DNA of 64,000 nt from Acidimicrobiia bacterium (GCA_036271555.1 DATBAK010000026.1:82053-146052); one strand, 5' to 3'; numbered from the stretch's first letter, positions 29,263-38,457 are shown. Translations and numbers: made by a program. The notes: generated from the sequence alone by a model not told the origin.

Positions 29263-29271
29263 CGCACTCGG

Positions 29272-29345
29272 TGGGCGGTAGAGGACTCGAACCTCCGACC
29301 TCGTCGGTGTGAACGACGCGCTCTAACCAGCTGAGCTAACCGCCC
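29272..29345 (-). tRNA. tRNA-Val (anticodon CAC)
   Basis: Full cloverleaf on the minus strand: acceptor GGGCGGT/ACCGCCC, D-arm GCTC/GAGC, anticodon stem CGTCG/CGACG with loop TTCACAC (anticodon CAC at 29,311-29,309), and T-arm GGAGG/CCTCT with TTCGAGT. The discriminator is A and CCA is not encoded. Length 74. Confidence 0.96.
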
Positions 29346-29378
29346 CCATAGGGAGCGCCCAAGATAGCGTCCGCGCCC

Positions 29379-30101
29379 GTGGAGAAGCTGATGTACCTCC
29401 TGTGGACGCCGGACGCCGAGCTTCCCGAGGAGACCGAGCAGCTGCTGCTCGCCGATCTCGCGCCGAAACTGCTCGCGCTCGGGCCGTGCGGGCTCACGAT
29501 CGACGCCGACGACACCGGCGCGCAGGTGCCGCCGCCACTGCCCCTGCCCGACGACGAGTCGCCGGTGCGCGCGGTCGTGTCGCTGTGGCTCGACGCGTAC
29601 GACCGGCGCGATCCGTTCGAGGAACTCCTGCGCGCGCACAGCACGCGCCTCGCCGGTTATCTGGTCACCGAGTCGATGTACACCGACTACGGCGGCAACC
29701 CATGGTCGGGCGCGCGCGACTGGGCCGACGGCACGCGTTCGCCCGGCATCCTCACGGTCACGCTGCTGCAGCAGAAGCGCGGGACCGAGTACGAGGAATG
29801 GATGCACTTCTGGCACACGCGCCAGTCGCCGATGTCGGAGGAGATCCAGCCGCGTGCGCGCTACGTGCGCAACTCGGTCGCACGCGCGATCACGCCGGAC
29901 GCGCCGCCGTACCTCGGCATCGTCGAGGAGGCGTGGCCGACGATCGACGACCTCACCGACCCGATGCGCTTCTACTGCGGCGCCGGCGACGAGGAACAGA
30001 TGAAGACGAACATGTCGACGATGCTCACGCACATCGCGACCCTGCTCGACCTCGACGTCACCCGCGTCCACACGATGAGCGAGTGGATCCTGAAGAGCTG
30101 A
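29379..30101 (+). CDS. EthD-like dimeric alpha/beta-barrel protein (tentative)
   Basis: 240-residue soluble protein, not firmly assigned. It has two copies of a ferredoxin-like half: a first unit starting EKLMYLLWTPDAELPEETEQLLLADL and a second with GILTVTLLQQKRGTEYEEWMHFWHTRQSP, the latter resembling EthD/dimeric barrel proteins, which often sit in steroid or polyketide pathways. It starts with GTG at 29,379, and a GTG-to-ATG shift to 29,391 is possible. It abuts the convergent amidohydrolase gene with no gap between stops. Confidence 0.7.
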   Translation: MEKLMYLLWTPDAELPEETEQLLLADLAPKLLALGPCGLTIDADDTGAQVPPPLPLPDDESPVRAVVSLWLDAYDRRDPFEELLRAHSTRLAGYLVTESMYTDYGGNPWSGARDWADGTRSPGILTVTLLQQKRGTEYEEWMHFWHTRQSPMSEEIQPRARYVRNSVARAITPDAPPYLGIVEEAWPTIDDLTDPMRFYCGAGDEEQMKTNMSTMLTHIATLLDLDVTRVHTMSEWILKS

Positions 30102-31325
30102 TCAGGCGTTCGAGAGCATCGCGGCGTCGCCGGCGAGGAACGACAGCGCAGTCGCGCAGTACATGCCGACGCCGCTGCGCAGCGCGGACTCGTCGATCGT
30201 CATGCGGTTCGAGTGGCAGGCGTGCGCGTCGGTCGGCTTGTGGTCCGGAGGGCACACACCGAGGAAGGCGAACGCGCCGGGGCGGCGCTGGAGCAGGTAC
30301 GAGAAGTCCTCGGCGCCCATCACCGGTGCCGGCATCTCCAGGTACGCCTGCTCACCCAGCAACCGCTTCGCGACCGACTCGGTGAAGCGCACGAAGTCGG
30401 GGTCGTTGATCGTCACCGGGTAGCCCTCGACGTTCTCGAACGACGCGTCCATCTCGTGCGCGCCCGCAATGCCGTGCACGATCCGCGCGATCCCCTCGAG
30501 TGCGATCTTGCGGCTGCGCTCCGACACGGAACGCAGCGTCCCTTCCATCAGGACTTCCTCGGGGATGACGTTGTTCGTGGTGCCCGCGCGGATCTTCGTG
30601 ATCGTGATGACGACGGGATCGAACGTGTCGATGCGCCGCGTCGCGAACACCTGCAGCGCCGTGACGATCTCCGCCGCGACCGGCATCGGATCGTTCGCGA
30701 GGTACGGGCTCGACGCGTGACCGCCCTTGCCGCGCACGCGGATGCCGAGCACGTCCGGCGCGGCCATGATCGCTCCACCGCGACTCGACACGACACCTGC
30801 CGGCGCGTTCGGAGTGACGTGCAGCCCGAACACCGCGTCGACGCGCGGGTCGTCGAGCACGCCCTCGTCGATCATGAACTTCGCGCCGTGGAAGCCCTCT
30901 TCACCGGGCTGGAACATGAAGCGCACGCGCCCGGCGAACTCGTTGCGGCGATCGGACAGGACGCGAGCAGCACCCGCGAGCATCGCGGTGTGCGCGTCGT
31001 GACCGCAGGCGTGCATCGTGCCGTCGATCTCGCTCGCGAAGTCGACGCCGGTGTCCTCGGGCATCGGCAACGCGTCCATGTCGCCGCGCAAGAGGATCGT
31101 CGGACCCGCGCCCGCGCCGCCTTCGAGGTCGGCGACGACCGACGTGAGCGCCTTGCCCGTGCGCACCGACACCGGCAGGTCCGCGAGCGCGTCGAGCACG
31201 GCCTGCTGCGTCTGCGGCAGCTCGAGCCCGAGCTCGGGATGGCGGTGGATGCGACGACGCATCGTGACGACGTCGGGCAGCACCGCGTCGACCTGATTGA
31301 GGAGCGCAGCGACATCGAACGGCAT
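30102..31325 (-). CDS. M20 family amidohydrolase (hippurate/IAA-amino acid hydrolase type)
   Basis: 407-residue metal-dependent amidohydrolase that splits N-acyl amino acids. The metal-binding motifs are complete: LRGDMDALPMPED, MHACGHDAHTAML (with His/Asp/His), FQPGEEGFHGAKFM (Glu-Glu) and a late His in GAEDFSYLLQRRPGAF plus DAHACHSN. It lacks a signal peptide. The start ATG at 31,325 is chosen because the longer frame runs through an intergenic element. The element copy at 31,341 lies directly upstream. Confidence 0.93.
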   Translation of the reverse strand: MPFDVAALLNQVDAVLPDVVTMRRRIHRHPELGLELPQTQQAVLDALADLPVSVRTGKALTSVVADLEGGAGAGPTILLRGDMDALPMPEDTGVDFASEIDGTMHACGHDAHTAMLAGAARVLSDRRNEFAGRVRFMFQPGEEGFHGAKFMIDEGVLDDPRVDAVFGLHVTPNAPAGVVSSRGGAIMAAPDVLGIRVRGKGGHASSPYLANDPMPVAAEIVTALQVFATRRIDTFDPVVITITKIRAGTTNNVIPEEVLMEGTLRSVSERSRKIALEGIARIVHGIAGAHEMDASFENVEGYPVTINDPDFVRFTESVAKRLLGEQAYLEMPAPVMGAEDFSYLLQRRPGAFAFLGVCPPDHKPTDAHACHSNRMTIDESALRSGVGMYCATALSFLAGDAAMLSNA

Positions 31326-31340
31326 GGTCGCAGGGTACCG

Positions 31341-31428
31341 AGCTTGCGGTCGCGCTCGCTCCGCTCGCCGCTCCTGACGCCGCAGCCTCCCGCGCCGCCG
31401 GGCCGCGCTGCGACCCGGCCGATCCGGC
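31341..31428 (-). repeat. Intergenic stem-loop element copy 7, inverted
   Basis: On the minus strand this reads GCCGGGTCG, loop CAGCG, CGGCCCGGC, then GGCGTCAGGAGCGGCGAGCG, GAGCGAGCGCGACC. Its tail is nearly identical to the 60,535 copy. It lies between two co-directional minus-strand genes. Confidence 0.78.
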
Positions 31429-31442
31429 GCGAACACTCCGTG

Positions 31443-32258
31443 CTAGCGGCTCATGGTGGCCGTCAGCGCGGTCGCGAACGCACGCTGAAACCGCGCGTAT
31501 CCGGTTCGCAGGTCCTTGCCCGGCCAGTCTGCGGGCACCAGGTCGGCAGGCAGGATCGGGTCGCGACGCGCGTGCTGCAGCGCGGCCGCGCCCGCGACGA
31601 AGCCCGGCGCGAGGGCGGAGTCGTGGCCGGCTTCGAGGTGGGCGGTCAGCGCAGCCATCCGCTCCGACACGACGCGGGCGCGCGCGGCCCACTCGTCGGG
31701 CGCGAACAATCGCTGCGCGAGCTCGGCCCCGTCGTCGTCGGGCGTCGCCGTCCACCACGTGCACTGTGACCCGACCGTCGCCCAGGCCTCCGCAGGCGCG
31801 GCCTCGGCGGGCAGGTTGTCGGGCCGCGTCCAGACGCCCTCGTGCAGCTCTGCGAACCGCACCCTGCGCATCGACTGCCGGAACGCATTGCGAGCCGCGG
31901 GGTCACGCGGCGCCGAAGCATCGACGACCGCGAAACGCCATCCGCCCCGCCACCGCCGCGGCCTCGGATCGAGGCTCCAGTCCTGCGCGGGCTGGAGCTC
32001 GCGCACGCGTCCGGCCAACTCGTACGTGCCGTCGGCAGACACGAGCTCGCCCCGGTCGACCATCCGGCTCAGCGCGACGCGTGCCGTGCCCTCGGCAATC
32101 CCGAAGCGGGTGCACCAGTCGACGATCCGGCCGCCGGGCAGCCGGGGCGGATGCACCCCGAGCAGCAGGCTCCCGATCACCGACCGGGCAGCGAGCGGCC
32201 GCTCGAGCAGATCGTCGGCCCCGGCGCCGCCCACCGCGGTGTTACGTCGTGGCGTCAT
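31443..32258 (-). CDS. PaaX-like transcriptional regulator
   Basis: 271-residue regulator of the PaaX family, which in other bacteria represses phenylacetate or related acyl-CoA pathways. The N-terminal winged helix contains LPGGRIVDWCTRFGIAEGTARVALSRMVDRGEL, and the rest is the PaaX-type C-terminal region (RRWRGGWRFAVVDAS, then FAELHEGVWTRPDNL). The ATG at 32,258 is preferred to the longer frame. A TACACT hexamer ten bases upstream would give a leaderless message. It is divergent from the desaturase gene with overlapping promoters, so autoregulation plus control of the desaturase is likely. Confidence 0.88.
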   Translation of the reverse strand: MTPRRNTAVGGAGADDLLERPLAARSVIGSLLLGVHPPRLPGGRIVDWCTRFGIAEGTARVALSRMVDRGELVSADGTYELAGRVRELQPAQDWSLDPRPRRWRGGWRFAVVDASAPRDPAARNAFRQSMRRVRFAELHEGVWTRPDNLPAEAAPAEAWATVGSQCTWWTATPDDDGAELAQRLFAPDEWAARARVVSERMAALTAHLEAGHDSALAPGFVAGAAALQHARRDPILPADLVPADWPGKDLRTGYARFQRAFATALTATMSR

Positions 32259-32278
32259 GCGTTCCGAAAGTGTAACAT
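32240..32278. promoter_or_regulatory. Overlapping divergent promoters with TGTTAC/GTAACA inverted repeat
   Basis: TGTTAC (32,240-32,245) and GTAACA (32,272-32,277) form an inverted repeat spaced 26 bases. The plus-strand TAACAT (32,273-32,278) and the minus-strand TACACT (32,274-32,269) are candidate -10 boxes overlapping each other, each 8-10 bases from a start codon. This is a likely binding site for the PaaX-like protein. Confidence 0.5.
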
Positions 32279-32286
32279 CGGCGTTC

Positions 32287-33258
32287 GTGGCGACGACGAT
32301 GGTCCCCGACCCCGAGCTCCTCACCGAGCCGCACGGCGACGCGGTCCTCCCGAACGGTCGACCCGCACCCGCGTTGCGCGAAGACCTGCGCCGCATCCCT
32401 TCGCTCCGCAACGCGGTGAGCGTCGCGTCCGTCTTCGTGCAGACGATCGGGATCGTCTGGCTCGCGATCCGTCTCGACAACCCGTTCGCCTGGGTCGCCG
32501 CGTTCCTGCTGATGGGTCGGGCCAACGCGCAGCTCGCGGCACTCATGCACGAGGCCGCGCACCGGCTGCTGTTCCGCAACCGCCGCGTGAACGACTGGGT
32601 CGGGCGGTGGCTGCTCGGCTTCCCGCAGTTCACGCCGATCGACCTCTACCGCCGCGGTCACATGAATCATCACCGTGACGAATTCGGCCCGAACGAGCCC
32701 GATATCCCGCTGTATCGCGGCTACCCGATCTCGCGCGACTCGCTGCGCCGCAAGCTCGTGCGCGACGCGACCGGTCAGACCGGGTTCAAGCTCCTCAAGG
32801 GTCTGCTGCGCGGTGCCGTGTCGAAGGACGCCGCGGTGCGCGGTCAGGCTCGCCGCATCGTCGGCGTGCAACTCGTACTGCTCGCGGCGACGATCGCGCT
32901 CGGTCACCCGTGGCTGTACCTGTTCCTCTGGCTGCTCCCCCACCTCACCGTGTGGCGCGTGATCAACCGGCTTCGCTCGATCGCGGAGCACGGCGGCATG
33001 GAGCGCTCGTCGGACCGGCGCAACACGACGCACTCCGTGCACCAGTCGCCGTTGGCGCGCTTCGCGTTGGTGCCGTACTGCATCGGCTGGCATCTCGCGC
33101 ACCACGTCGACTCCGGTATCCCGATGCACAACCTGCCGCGCTACCACCGCACGTTGATCGACTCGGGCTACGTGACCGACGGCCTGGAGTACCGCAGCTA
33201 CCGCGCGCTCTGGCGCAGGCTCAGCTCGCGACCGGTGCCGGCGGCCGCTGCGCGCTGA
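32287..33258 (+). CDS. Fatty acid desaturase family membrane protein
   Basis: Di-iron membrane desaturase/hydroxylase of 323 residues from the chosen GTG. The three histidine boxes are complete: HEAAH, HMNHH and HLAHH, with the last followed by VDSGIPMHNLPRYH as in carotenoid/fatty-acid desaturases. Hydrophobic helices lie between about residues 35-75 and 185-225. GTG at 32,287 is chosen because TAACAT precedes it as a -10; ATG at 32,299 or at 32,257 are alternatives. Its end overlaps the convergent amidase gene by 38 bases. Confidence 0.9.
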   Translation: MATTMVPDPELLTEPHGDAVLPNGRPAPALREDLRRIPSLRNAVSVASVFVQTIGIVWLAIRLDNPFAWVAAFLLMGRANAQLAALMHEAAHRLLFRNRRVNDWVGRWLLGFPQFTPIDLYRRGHMNHHRDEFGPNEPDIPLYRGYPISRDSLRRKLVRDATGQTGFKLLKGLLRGAVSKDAAVRGQARRIVGVQLVLLAATIALGHPWLYLFLWLLPHLTVWRVINRLRSIAEHGGMERSSDRRNTTHSVHQSPLARFALVPYCIGWHLAHHVDSGIPMHNLPRYHRTLIDSGYVTDGLEYRSYRALWRRLSSRPVPAAAAR

Positions 33259-34624
33259 ACCCGAGCGCCGCGTCCGCAGCTGCGGCGACGCGCATCAACG
33301 CGAGGTCGGCGCCGCGCGGCGCGACGATCTGCAAACCGATCGGCAGCGAGTCACCGTCGTCGGAGACGAAGCCCGCCGGCACGACCGCGGCCGGCGCGCG
33401 CACGAGGTTGAACGGCAGCGTGTAATCGGCCGCCCAGCCGCCGCCGTACGGGCTGAGCTCGCCGATGCGCGGAGGAACCGTCGCCATGCCCGGAGTCACG
33501 AGCACGTCGACGCGCTCCCACAGCTCGGCGAGCCGCAGGTTCGCCTCGTGCGCGCCCACGTCGCCCTCGTGCACCTGCACGCCGGTGAGGTGCTCGCCGA
33601 ACTGCGGGATGAAGATCGCCTCGGGCAGGAACCGCTCACGCCACTGCGGGTCGTCGGTCGCGATCGCGGCCCACGATCCCGCGGCCGCGCGGAGCGCCCA
33701 CGGCCCGGTCGGCGCCACGGTGAACGGTTGCTCGACGGTCTCGACGACGCGCGCGCCGTGCGCTTCGAGCTCGCGCAACGCGGCTTCACAACGCGCGATC
33801 ACTTCCGCGTCGGGGCGCGCGTAGCCGAGCGTCGGGGACCACGCGATGCGAAGCCCGTCGACCGATGCGCGCGCCGCCGCGTCGGCGAACGATCCCTCGA
33901 GGTCGAACGAGAGCAGGTCGCGCGTCGAGATGCCCTTCACGACGTCGAGCGCGAGCGCGATCTCCGGGAACGTGCGCGCCATCGGACCGCGCGTGGAGAG
34001 GTGACCCCACGTCGGCGCGGCTTCGTCACCGCTCGGCACGACACCGTGCGTCGGCTTGAAGCCGCAGATGCCGCACGTCTCGGACGGGATGCGGATCGAA
34101 CCGCCGCCGTCGGATCCGGTCGCGAGCGTGACCATCGAGCTCGAGACCGCGACCGCGGAGCCGCCGCTCGATCCTCCGCACGTGCGGTTCGTCGCCCACG
34201 GGTTGCGCGTCGGGCCGAACACGAGGTTGTTCGTCTCCGCGTGGAAGCCGTACGCGGGCGTGTTCGTCTTGCCGACGACGACCGCACCCGCGGCGCGCAA
34301 CCGCGCGACCTCGACCGAGTCGCGCGTCGCCGCCGGATCGGCCGCGTGCGCGGGATCGCCGTAGGTGGTGCGGAAACCGGTCGCGTCCTCGAGGTCCTTC
34401 ACGCCGATCGGGACGCCCGCGAGCGGCCCGACCGCCTCACCACGAGCGAGCCGGTCGGCGACCGCGTGCGCCTGGGCGCGGGCGTCGTCGGCCCGCAGCT
34501 CGCAGAAGGCGTTGAGCACGGAGTCGGCGGCGTCGATGCGGGCGAGCGCGTCGTCGACCGCCTCGACCGCGGACATCTCGCCGCCTCGGATGCGGGCGAC
34601 GAGCTCGAGCAGGGAGTCGGCCAT
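33221..34624 (-). CDS. Amidase signature family protein
   Basis: 467-residue amidase with the Ser-cisSer-Lys triad: Lys in GVPIGVKDLED, and the two serines in [11 protein letters not shown] and TGSDGGGSIRIPS. It hydrolyses a carboxamide; the GatA role in tRNA amidation is unlikely because gatB/gatC are absent nearby and the sequence is of the general amidase (AmiC/nylon-amidase-like) kind. Start ATG at 34,624. It is convergent with the desaturase, and the coding ends overlap. Confidence 0.92.
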   Translation of the reverse strand: MADSLLELVARIRGGEMSAVEAVDDALARIDAADSVLNAFCELRADDARAQAHAVADRLARGEAVGPLAGVPIGVKDLEDATGFRTTYGDPAHAADPAATRDSVEVARLRAAGAVVVGKTNTPAYGFHAETNNLVFGPTRNPWATNRTCGGSSGGSAVAVSSSMVTLATGSDGGGSIRIPSETCGICGFKPTHGVVPSGDEAAPTWGHLSTRGPMARTFPEIALALDVVKGISTRDLLSFDLEGSFADAAARASVDGLRIAWSPTLGYARPDAEVIARCEAALRELEAHGARVVETVEQPFTVAPTGPWALRAAAGSWAAIATDDPQWRERFLPEAIFIPQFGEHLTGVQVHEGDVGAHEANLRLAELWERVDVLVTPGMATVPPRIGELSPYGGGWAADYTLPFNLVRAPAAVVPAGFVSDDGDSLPIGLQIVAPRGADLALMRVAAAADAALGFSAQRPPAPVAS

Positions 34625-34673
34625 GCGCGGGAAGGTACCCTGACCGGCCACGACGGCGGCTCGAGGGGGGCTC

Positions 34674-35315
34674 TTGCCGGGGTACGAGCTCGTTCGCGAT
34701 CGGGTGCGGCGTCCCTTCGACGACGTCGCGCGGACGCCGCGCGGCCTGGTGCCGCTGAGCCAGGATCCCGTCGACGACGAGACCGTGCTCCTCTGCCTCG
34801 ACCTCGCGGCCCAGGCCATCGGCGCCGCGCCGCGCCGCTGCGAGTTCATCGTGCTCCGCGACGGCGACCGCAAGCACCAGCTCGCCCGGATCTACCGCCA
34901 GGGCTGGGCGATCTACCGCCGGCTCCTGAAGCTCCGGCGGGCCGGCGGCATCGCGGCCCGCCAGTGGGAGGCGGACCACTTCGAGGACGTGCCGGTCGTC
35001 GTCGTCGCCTGCGTCCACGGCTCGCGGCCGATCTTTCCGGCCTTCAACGCGGCCCGCTACTACGGCTCGGTCTTCCCGGCCCTCGAGAACCTGCTCCTCG
35101 CCGCACACTCGATCGGCCTCGGCGCCACCATCACCACGCTGCCCATCTGGTCGCAGTGGCAGGCCCGGCGCACACTCGGCCTGCCCGGCTCGGTGACGGC
35201 CGTCGCCGTGGTGCCGATGGGCTGGCCCCGCGACCCGAGCGCCCACGCCGAGCCGACCGGTCCGATCCGCGCCCAGGTCCACCACGACCACTGGGGAGGG
35301 CGCAACCCCGGCTGA
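34674..35315 (+). CDS. Nitroreductase-like flavoprotein, divergent
   Basis: 213-residue protein of the nitroreductase fold with altered N-terminus. The core CLDLAAQAIGAAPRRCEFIVLRD, then VPVVVVACVHG, then FPALENLLLAAHSIGLGATITTLPI is typical of FMN nitroreductases. The usual RRSxRxF flavin-binding start is replaced by RDRVRRPFDDVARTPRGLVP. The start is TTG at 34,674 behind a GGGGGG run; no ATG is available. In the family it would reduce nitro groups or quinones or cleave iodide or flavin, but the partner is unknown. Confidence 0.8.
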   Translation: MPGYELVRDRVRRPFDDVARTPRGLVPLSQDPVDDETVLLCLDLAAQAIGAAPRRCEFIVLRDGDRKHQLARIYRQGWAIYRRLLKLRRAGGIAARQWEADHFEDVPVVVVACVHGSRPIFPAFNAARYYGSVFPALENLLLAAHSIGLGATITTLPIWSQWQARRTLGLPGSVTAVAVVPMGWPRDPSAHAEPTGPIRAQVHHDHWGGRNPG

Positions 35316-35397
35316 CGGGCAAAACGCCCCCGTACCTCGCACATGGGTGTCGCCCGGTGCGGCAGAATGTGCGCACGAGAAACAGGCAGGTGACGAC

Positions 35398-35595
35398 GTG
35401 GCCAGAAAAGGACGAGCACGCCGCTTTCGGGAGGCACGCGAGCTCAAGCAGGGCTACGACGACGGCCTGTTCAAGGAGCGCGACGCCACGCTCGCCGATG
35501 TCCTGGACGACGGCTCGGTAGCCGTCGACGAGGACGACGACGACTTCGAGGACGAAGAAGAGGACTGGGACCCCGACCACCAGGCCGGCAACTAG
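35398..35595 (+). CDS. Small basic-acidic protein of unknown function, 65 aa
   Basis: Not recognised. The product is 65 residues, soluble, with a strongly basic first 18 residues (ARKGRARRFREARELKQG) and a very acidic tail (about residues 42-60, mostly Asp/Glu), so a charge-polarised polypeptide. The GTG at 35,398 has AGGCAGG upstream and is preferred to the ATG at 35,347. It might bind nucleic acid or a partner protein, but no family supports this. Confidence 0.6.
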   Translation: MARKGRARRFREARELKQGYDDGLFKERDATLADVLDDGSVAVDEDDDDFEDEEEDWDPDHQAGN

Positions 35596-35616
35596 CCCCT
35601 GACCTGCGGCTTCGCC

Positions 35617-35640
35617 GACCCGACCGGCACCGGCCGGGTC
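35617..35640. terminator. GC-rich hairpin between convergent genes
   Basis: GACCCG and CGGGTC flank an inner CCGG/CCGG with a mismatch. It lies between the small ORF ending at 35,595 and the aceE stop at 35,645, where a shared terminator is expected. No U-tract. Confidence 0.5.
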
Positions 35641-35644
35641 GAGC

Positions 35645-38362
35645 TCAGGTGAGTCTGGGGTCGGTCGCCTCGGGATCCAGCTCGTAGCGGCGGATCGCCT
35701 CTTCGACGGTCTCGGCCTTCACGTCCCCCTGCTGCGCGAGCGCGTCGAGCACGGCGACGACGATGTGCGCGGCGTCGACCTCGAAGTGGCGGCGCAACGC
35801 GGTGCGGACGTCGGAGAAGCCGTAGCCGTCGGTGCCGAGCGGCACGAACGGCCGGGGCACGAAGCGGCCGATCTGGTCGGCCACGAGCTTGACGTAATCG
35901 CACACCGCGACGACCGGGCCCTCGGTCCCGCCGAGCTGCTCGGTGACGTACGGCGTCCGCGGCGGCTCGGTCGGGTGCAGCCGGTTCCAGCGCTCGCAGT
36001 CGAGCGCGTCCTCCCGCAGCAGCTTGTACGACGTCGCGCTCCACACGTCGGCCGCGACGTCCCAGTCCTCGGCGAGCATGCGCTGCGCGTCGAGCGCGCC
36101 GTTGAGCAGCGCGCCGCTGCCGAGGATCTGCGCTCGGTGCGCGCGCTCACCCTCCGGTGCCTCGCGGTACCGGTAGAGACCGCGCACGATGCCGTCCTCG
36201 ACACCCTCGGGCATCGGCGGCTGCGAGTAGTTCTCGTTGTAGAGCGTGAGGTAGTAGAAGCAGTCCTCGGGCTCGGGTCCGTACATGCGCTCGATGCCGT
36301 CGCGCACGATCACCGCGACTTCGTACGCAAAGGCCGGGTCGTAGGCGCGGCAGTTCGGTACCGCGGCCGCGAGCAACTGGCTCTGACCGTCGCAGTGCTG
36401 GAGCCCCTCGCCGGTGAGCGTCGTGCGACCCGCGGTCGCGCCGAGCAGGAAGCCGCGGCCGCGCGCGTCGCCGAACGCCCAGATGAGGTCGCCGACGCGC
36501 TGGAACCCGAACATCGAATAGAACGTGAAGAACGGGATCATCGGATACGACCACGTCGAGTACGCGGTGCCCGCCGCGGTGAACGACGCCATTGCGCCGG
36601 CCTCCGTGATCCCCTCCATGAGGATGCGGCCGTTGTTCGCCTCGCGATACGACAGCAACAGCCCCGCGTCGACCGGCTCGTACTGCTGCCCGAACGGCGC
36701 GTAGATCTTGAAGTCGCTGAACAGCGCGTCCATACCGAACGTGCGCGCCTCGTCGGGGATGATCGGCACGACGCGCGCGCCCCACTCCGGTTCCTTCAGC
36801 AGGATCTTGAGCAGCCGCGTGAACGCGGTCGTCGTGGACGCCTGGATCTTCTCGCCGGTGCCCGCGAGCAACGGCTCGATGATCTCGGGCTTCGGCATCA
36901 CGAACGTCTTGGCCCGCACGACCCGCTCGGGCAGGTAGCCGTCGAGCGCGCGCCGGCGCTCCATCAGGTACTTGTACTCGGGCGAGTCCTCGCCGGGGTG
37001 GAAGTACGGCGGCACGTCCTCGCCGAGTTGCTCGTCGGTGAAGTCGATGTGCAGCCGGTCGCGGAACTCCTTGCGCTCCGCGATCGTCATCTTCTTGATC
37101 TGATGCGTGGAGTTGCGGGCCTCGAAGTCGGGACCGAGCGTCCAGCCCTTGATCGTCTTCGCGAGGATCGCGCTCGGCGCGCCCTCGTTCTCCACCGTCG
37201 TCTTGTACGCCGCGTAGAGCTTGCGGTAGTCGTGACCACCGCGCGGCAGCTTCTGCAGATCGTCGTCGCTGAGGTGCTCGACCATCTGGCGCAACCGCGG
37301 GTCGGGACCGAAGAAGTGCTCGCGGATGTACGCGCCGGACTCGACCGCGTACTTCTGGAACTCGCCGTCGACCGTCGTGTTCATCTTGTTCACGAGCACA
37401 CCGTCGACGTCACGCGCGAGCAGCTCGTCCCACGCGCTACCCCAGATCACCTTGCAGACGTTCCAACCCGCGCCGCGGAAGCTCGACTCGAACTCCTGGA
37501 TCACCTTGCCGTTGCCGCGCACGGGTCCGTCGAGCCGCTGCAGGTTGCAGTTGACGACGAAGATGAGGTTGTCGAGGCGCTCGCGCGCGGCGAGCGAGAG
37601 CGCGGCCATCGCCTCGGGCTCGTCCATCTCGCCGTCGCCGACGAAGCACCACACACGCGCCTTGCTCGTGTCGACGAGCCGGCGGTTCAGCAGATAGCGG
37701 TTGAAGCGGGCTTGGTAGACCGCGGAGAGCGGGCCGAGGCCCATCGAGACGGTCGGGAACTCCCAGAAGTCGGGCATGCGCCGCGGGTGCGGGTAGCTCG
37801 GGAGGCCGTGACCCGTGGTCTCGCGTCGGAAGTTGTCGAGCTGGTCCTCGGTGAGGCGGCCTTCGAGGAAGGCGCGTGCGTAGATGCCGGGCGCGGCGTG
37901 ACCCTGCACGTAGATCTGGTCGCCGGCGCCGCCGTCGGCCTTGCCGCGGAAGAAGTGGTTGAAGCCGACTTCGTAGAGCGCGGCCGCGGACGCGTAGGTC
38001 GAGAGGTGACCACCGAGGCCGTCGAAGCGGTGATTCGCGCGGTCGACCATCGCGACCGCGTTCCAACGGATGAACGCGCGGATGCGGCGCTCGATGTACT
38101 CGTCACCCGGGAACCACGGCTCTTGCTCGGGCGCGATCGAGTTGATGTAGTCGGTCTGCACCATCGCGGGGACGCCGACGCCCTTCTCCCGCGCGCGCTC
38201 CATGAGACGCGCGAGGAGGTAGTGCGCGCGGGAGCGACCCTTGATGTCGATGATCGCGTCGAGCGACTCGAGCCATTCGGTCGTCTCGCTCTGATCGATG
38301 TCCGGCAGCTGATGGACAGAGCCGTCGATGAACACGGGCCCTCCCGGGGGTTTCGAGGGCAT
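35645..38362 (-). CDS. aceE: Pyruvate dehydrogenase E1 component, homodimeric type
   Basis: Thiamine-diphosphate enzyme that decarboxylates pyruvate and acetylates E2 in the pyruvate dehydrogenase complex. The 905-residue length fits the AceE type of Actinomycetota and Gammaproteobacteria. The ThDP motif is visible as VGDGEMDEPEAMAAL followed by FVVNCNLQRLDGPVRGNG, and the start has the conserved EYIERRIRAFIRWNA block. E2, E3 and lipoate genes are not adjacent. Start ATG at 38,362. Its stop faces the small ORF at 35,398 across a hairpin. Confidence 0.97.
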   Translation of the reverse strand: MPSKPPGGPVFIDGSVHQLPDIDQSETTEWLESLDAIIDIKGRSRAHYLLARLMERAREKGVGVPAMVQTDYINSIAPEQEPWFPGDEYIERRIRAFIRWNAVAMVDRANHRFDGLGGHLSTYASAAALYEVGFNHFFRGKADGGAGDQIYVQGHAAPGIYARAFLEGRLTEDQLDNFRRETTGHGLPSYPHPRRMPDFWEFPTVSMGLGPLSAVYQARFNRYLLNRRLVDTSKARVWCFVGDGEMDEPEAMAALSLAARERLDNLIFVVNCNLQRLDGPVRGNGKVIQEFESSFRGAGWNVCKVIWGSAWDELLARDVDGVLVNKMNTTVDGEFQKYAVESGAYIREHFFGPDPRLRQMVEHLSDDDLQKLPRGGHDYRKLYAAYKTTVENEGAPSAILAKTIKGWTLGPDFEARNSTHQIKKMTIAERKEFRDRLHIDFTDEQLGEDVPPYFHPGEDSPEYKYLMERRRALDGYLPERVVRAKTFVMPKPEIIEPLLAGTGEKIQASTTTAFTRLLKILLKEPEWGARVVPIIPDEARTFGMDALFSDFKIYAPFGQQYEPVDAGLLLSYREANNGRILMEGITEAGAMASFTAAGTAYSTWSYPMIPFFTFYSMFGFQRVGDLIWAFGDARGRGFLLGATAGRTTLTGEGLQHCDGQSQLLAAAVPNCRAYDPAFAYEVAVIVRDGIERMYGPEPEDCFYYLTLYNENYSQPPMPEGVEDGIVRGLYRYREAPEGERAHRAQILGSGALLNGALDAQRMLAEDWDVAADVWSATSYKLLREDALDCERWNRLHPTEPPRTPYVTEQLGGTEGPVVAVCDYVKLVADQIGRFVPRPFVPLGTDGYGFSDVRTALRRHFEVDAAHIVVAVLDALAQQGDVKAETVEEAIRRYELDPEATDPRLT

Positions 38363-38457
38363 GATCGGCAGGTCGGCGGGTCATTCGGAGTGCCCGCGTG
38401 ATGCGTTCAGCCTAAGACCTCCTGAACCCCGTTCGGTTCCACTGCGTATGTCGCAGC

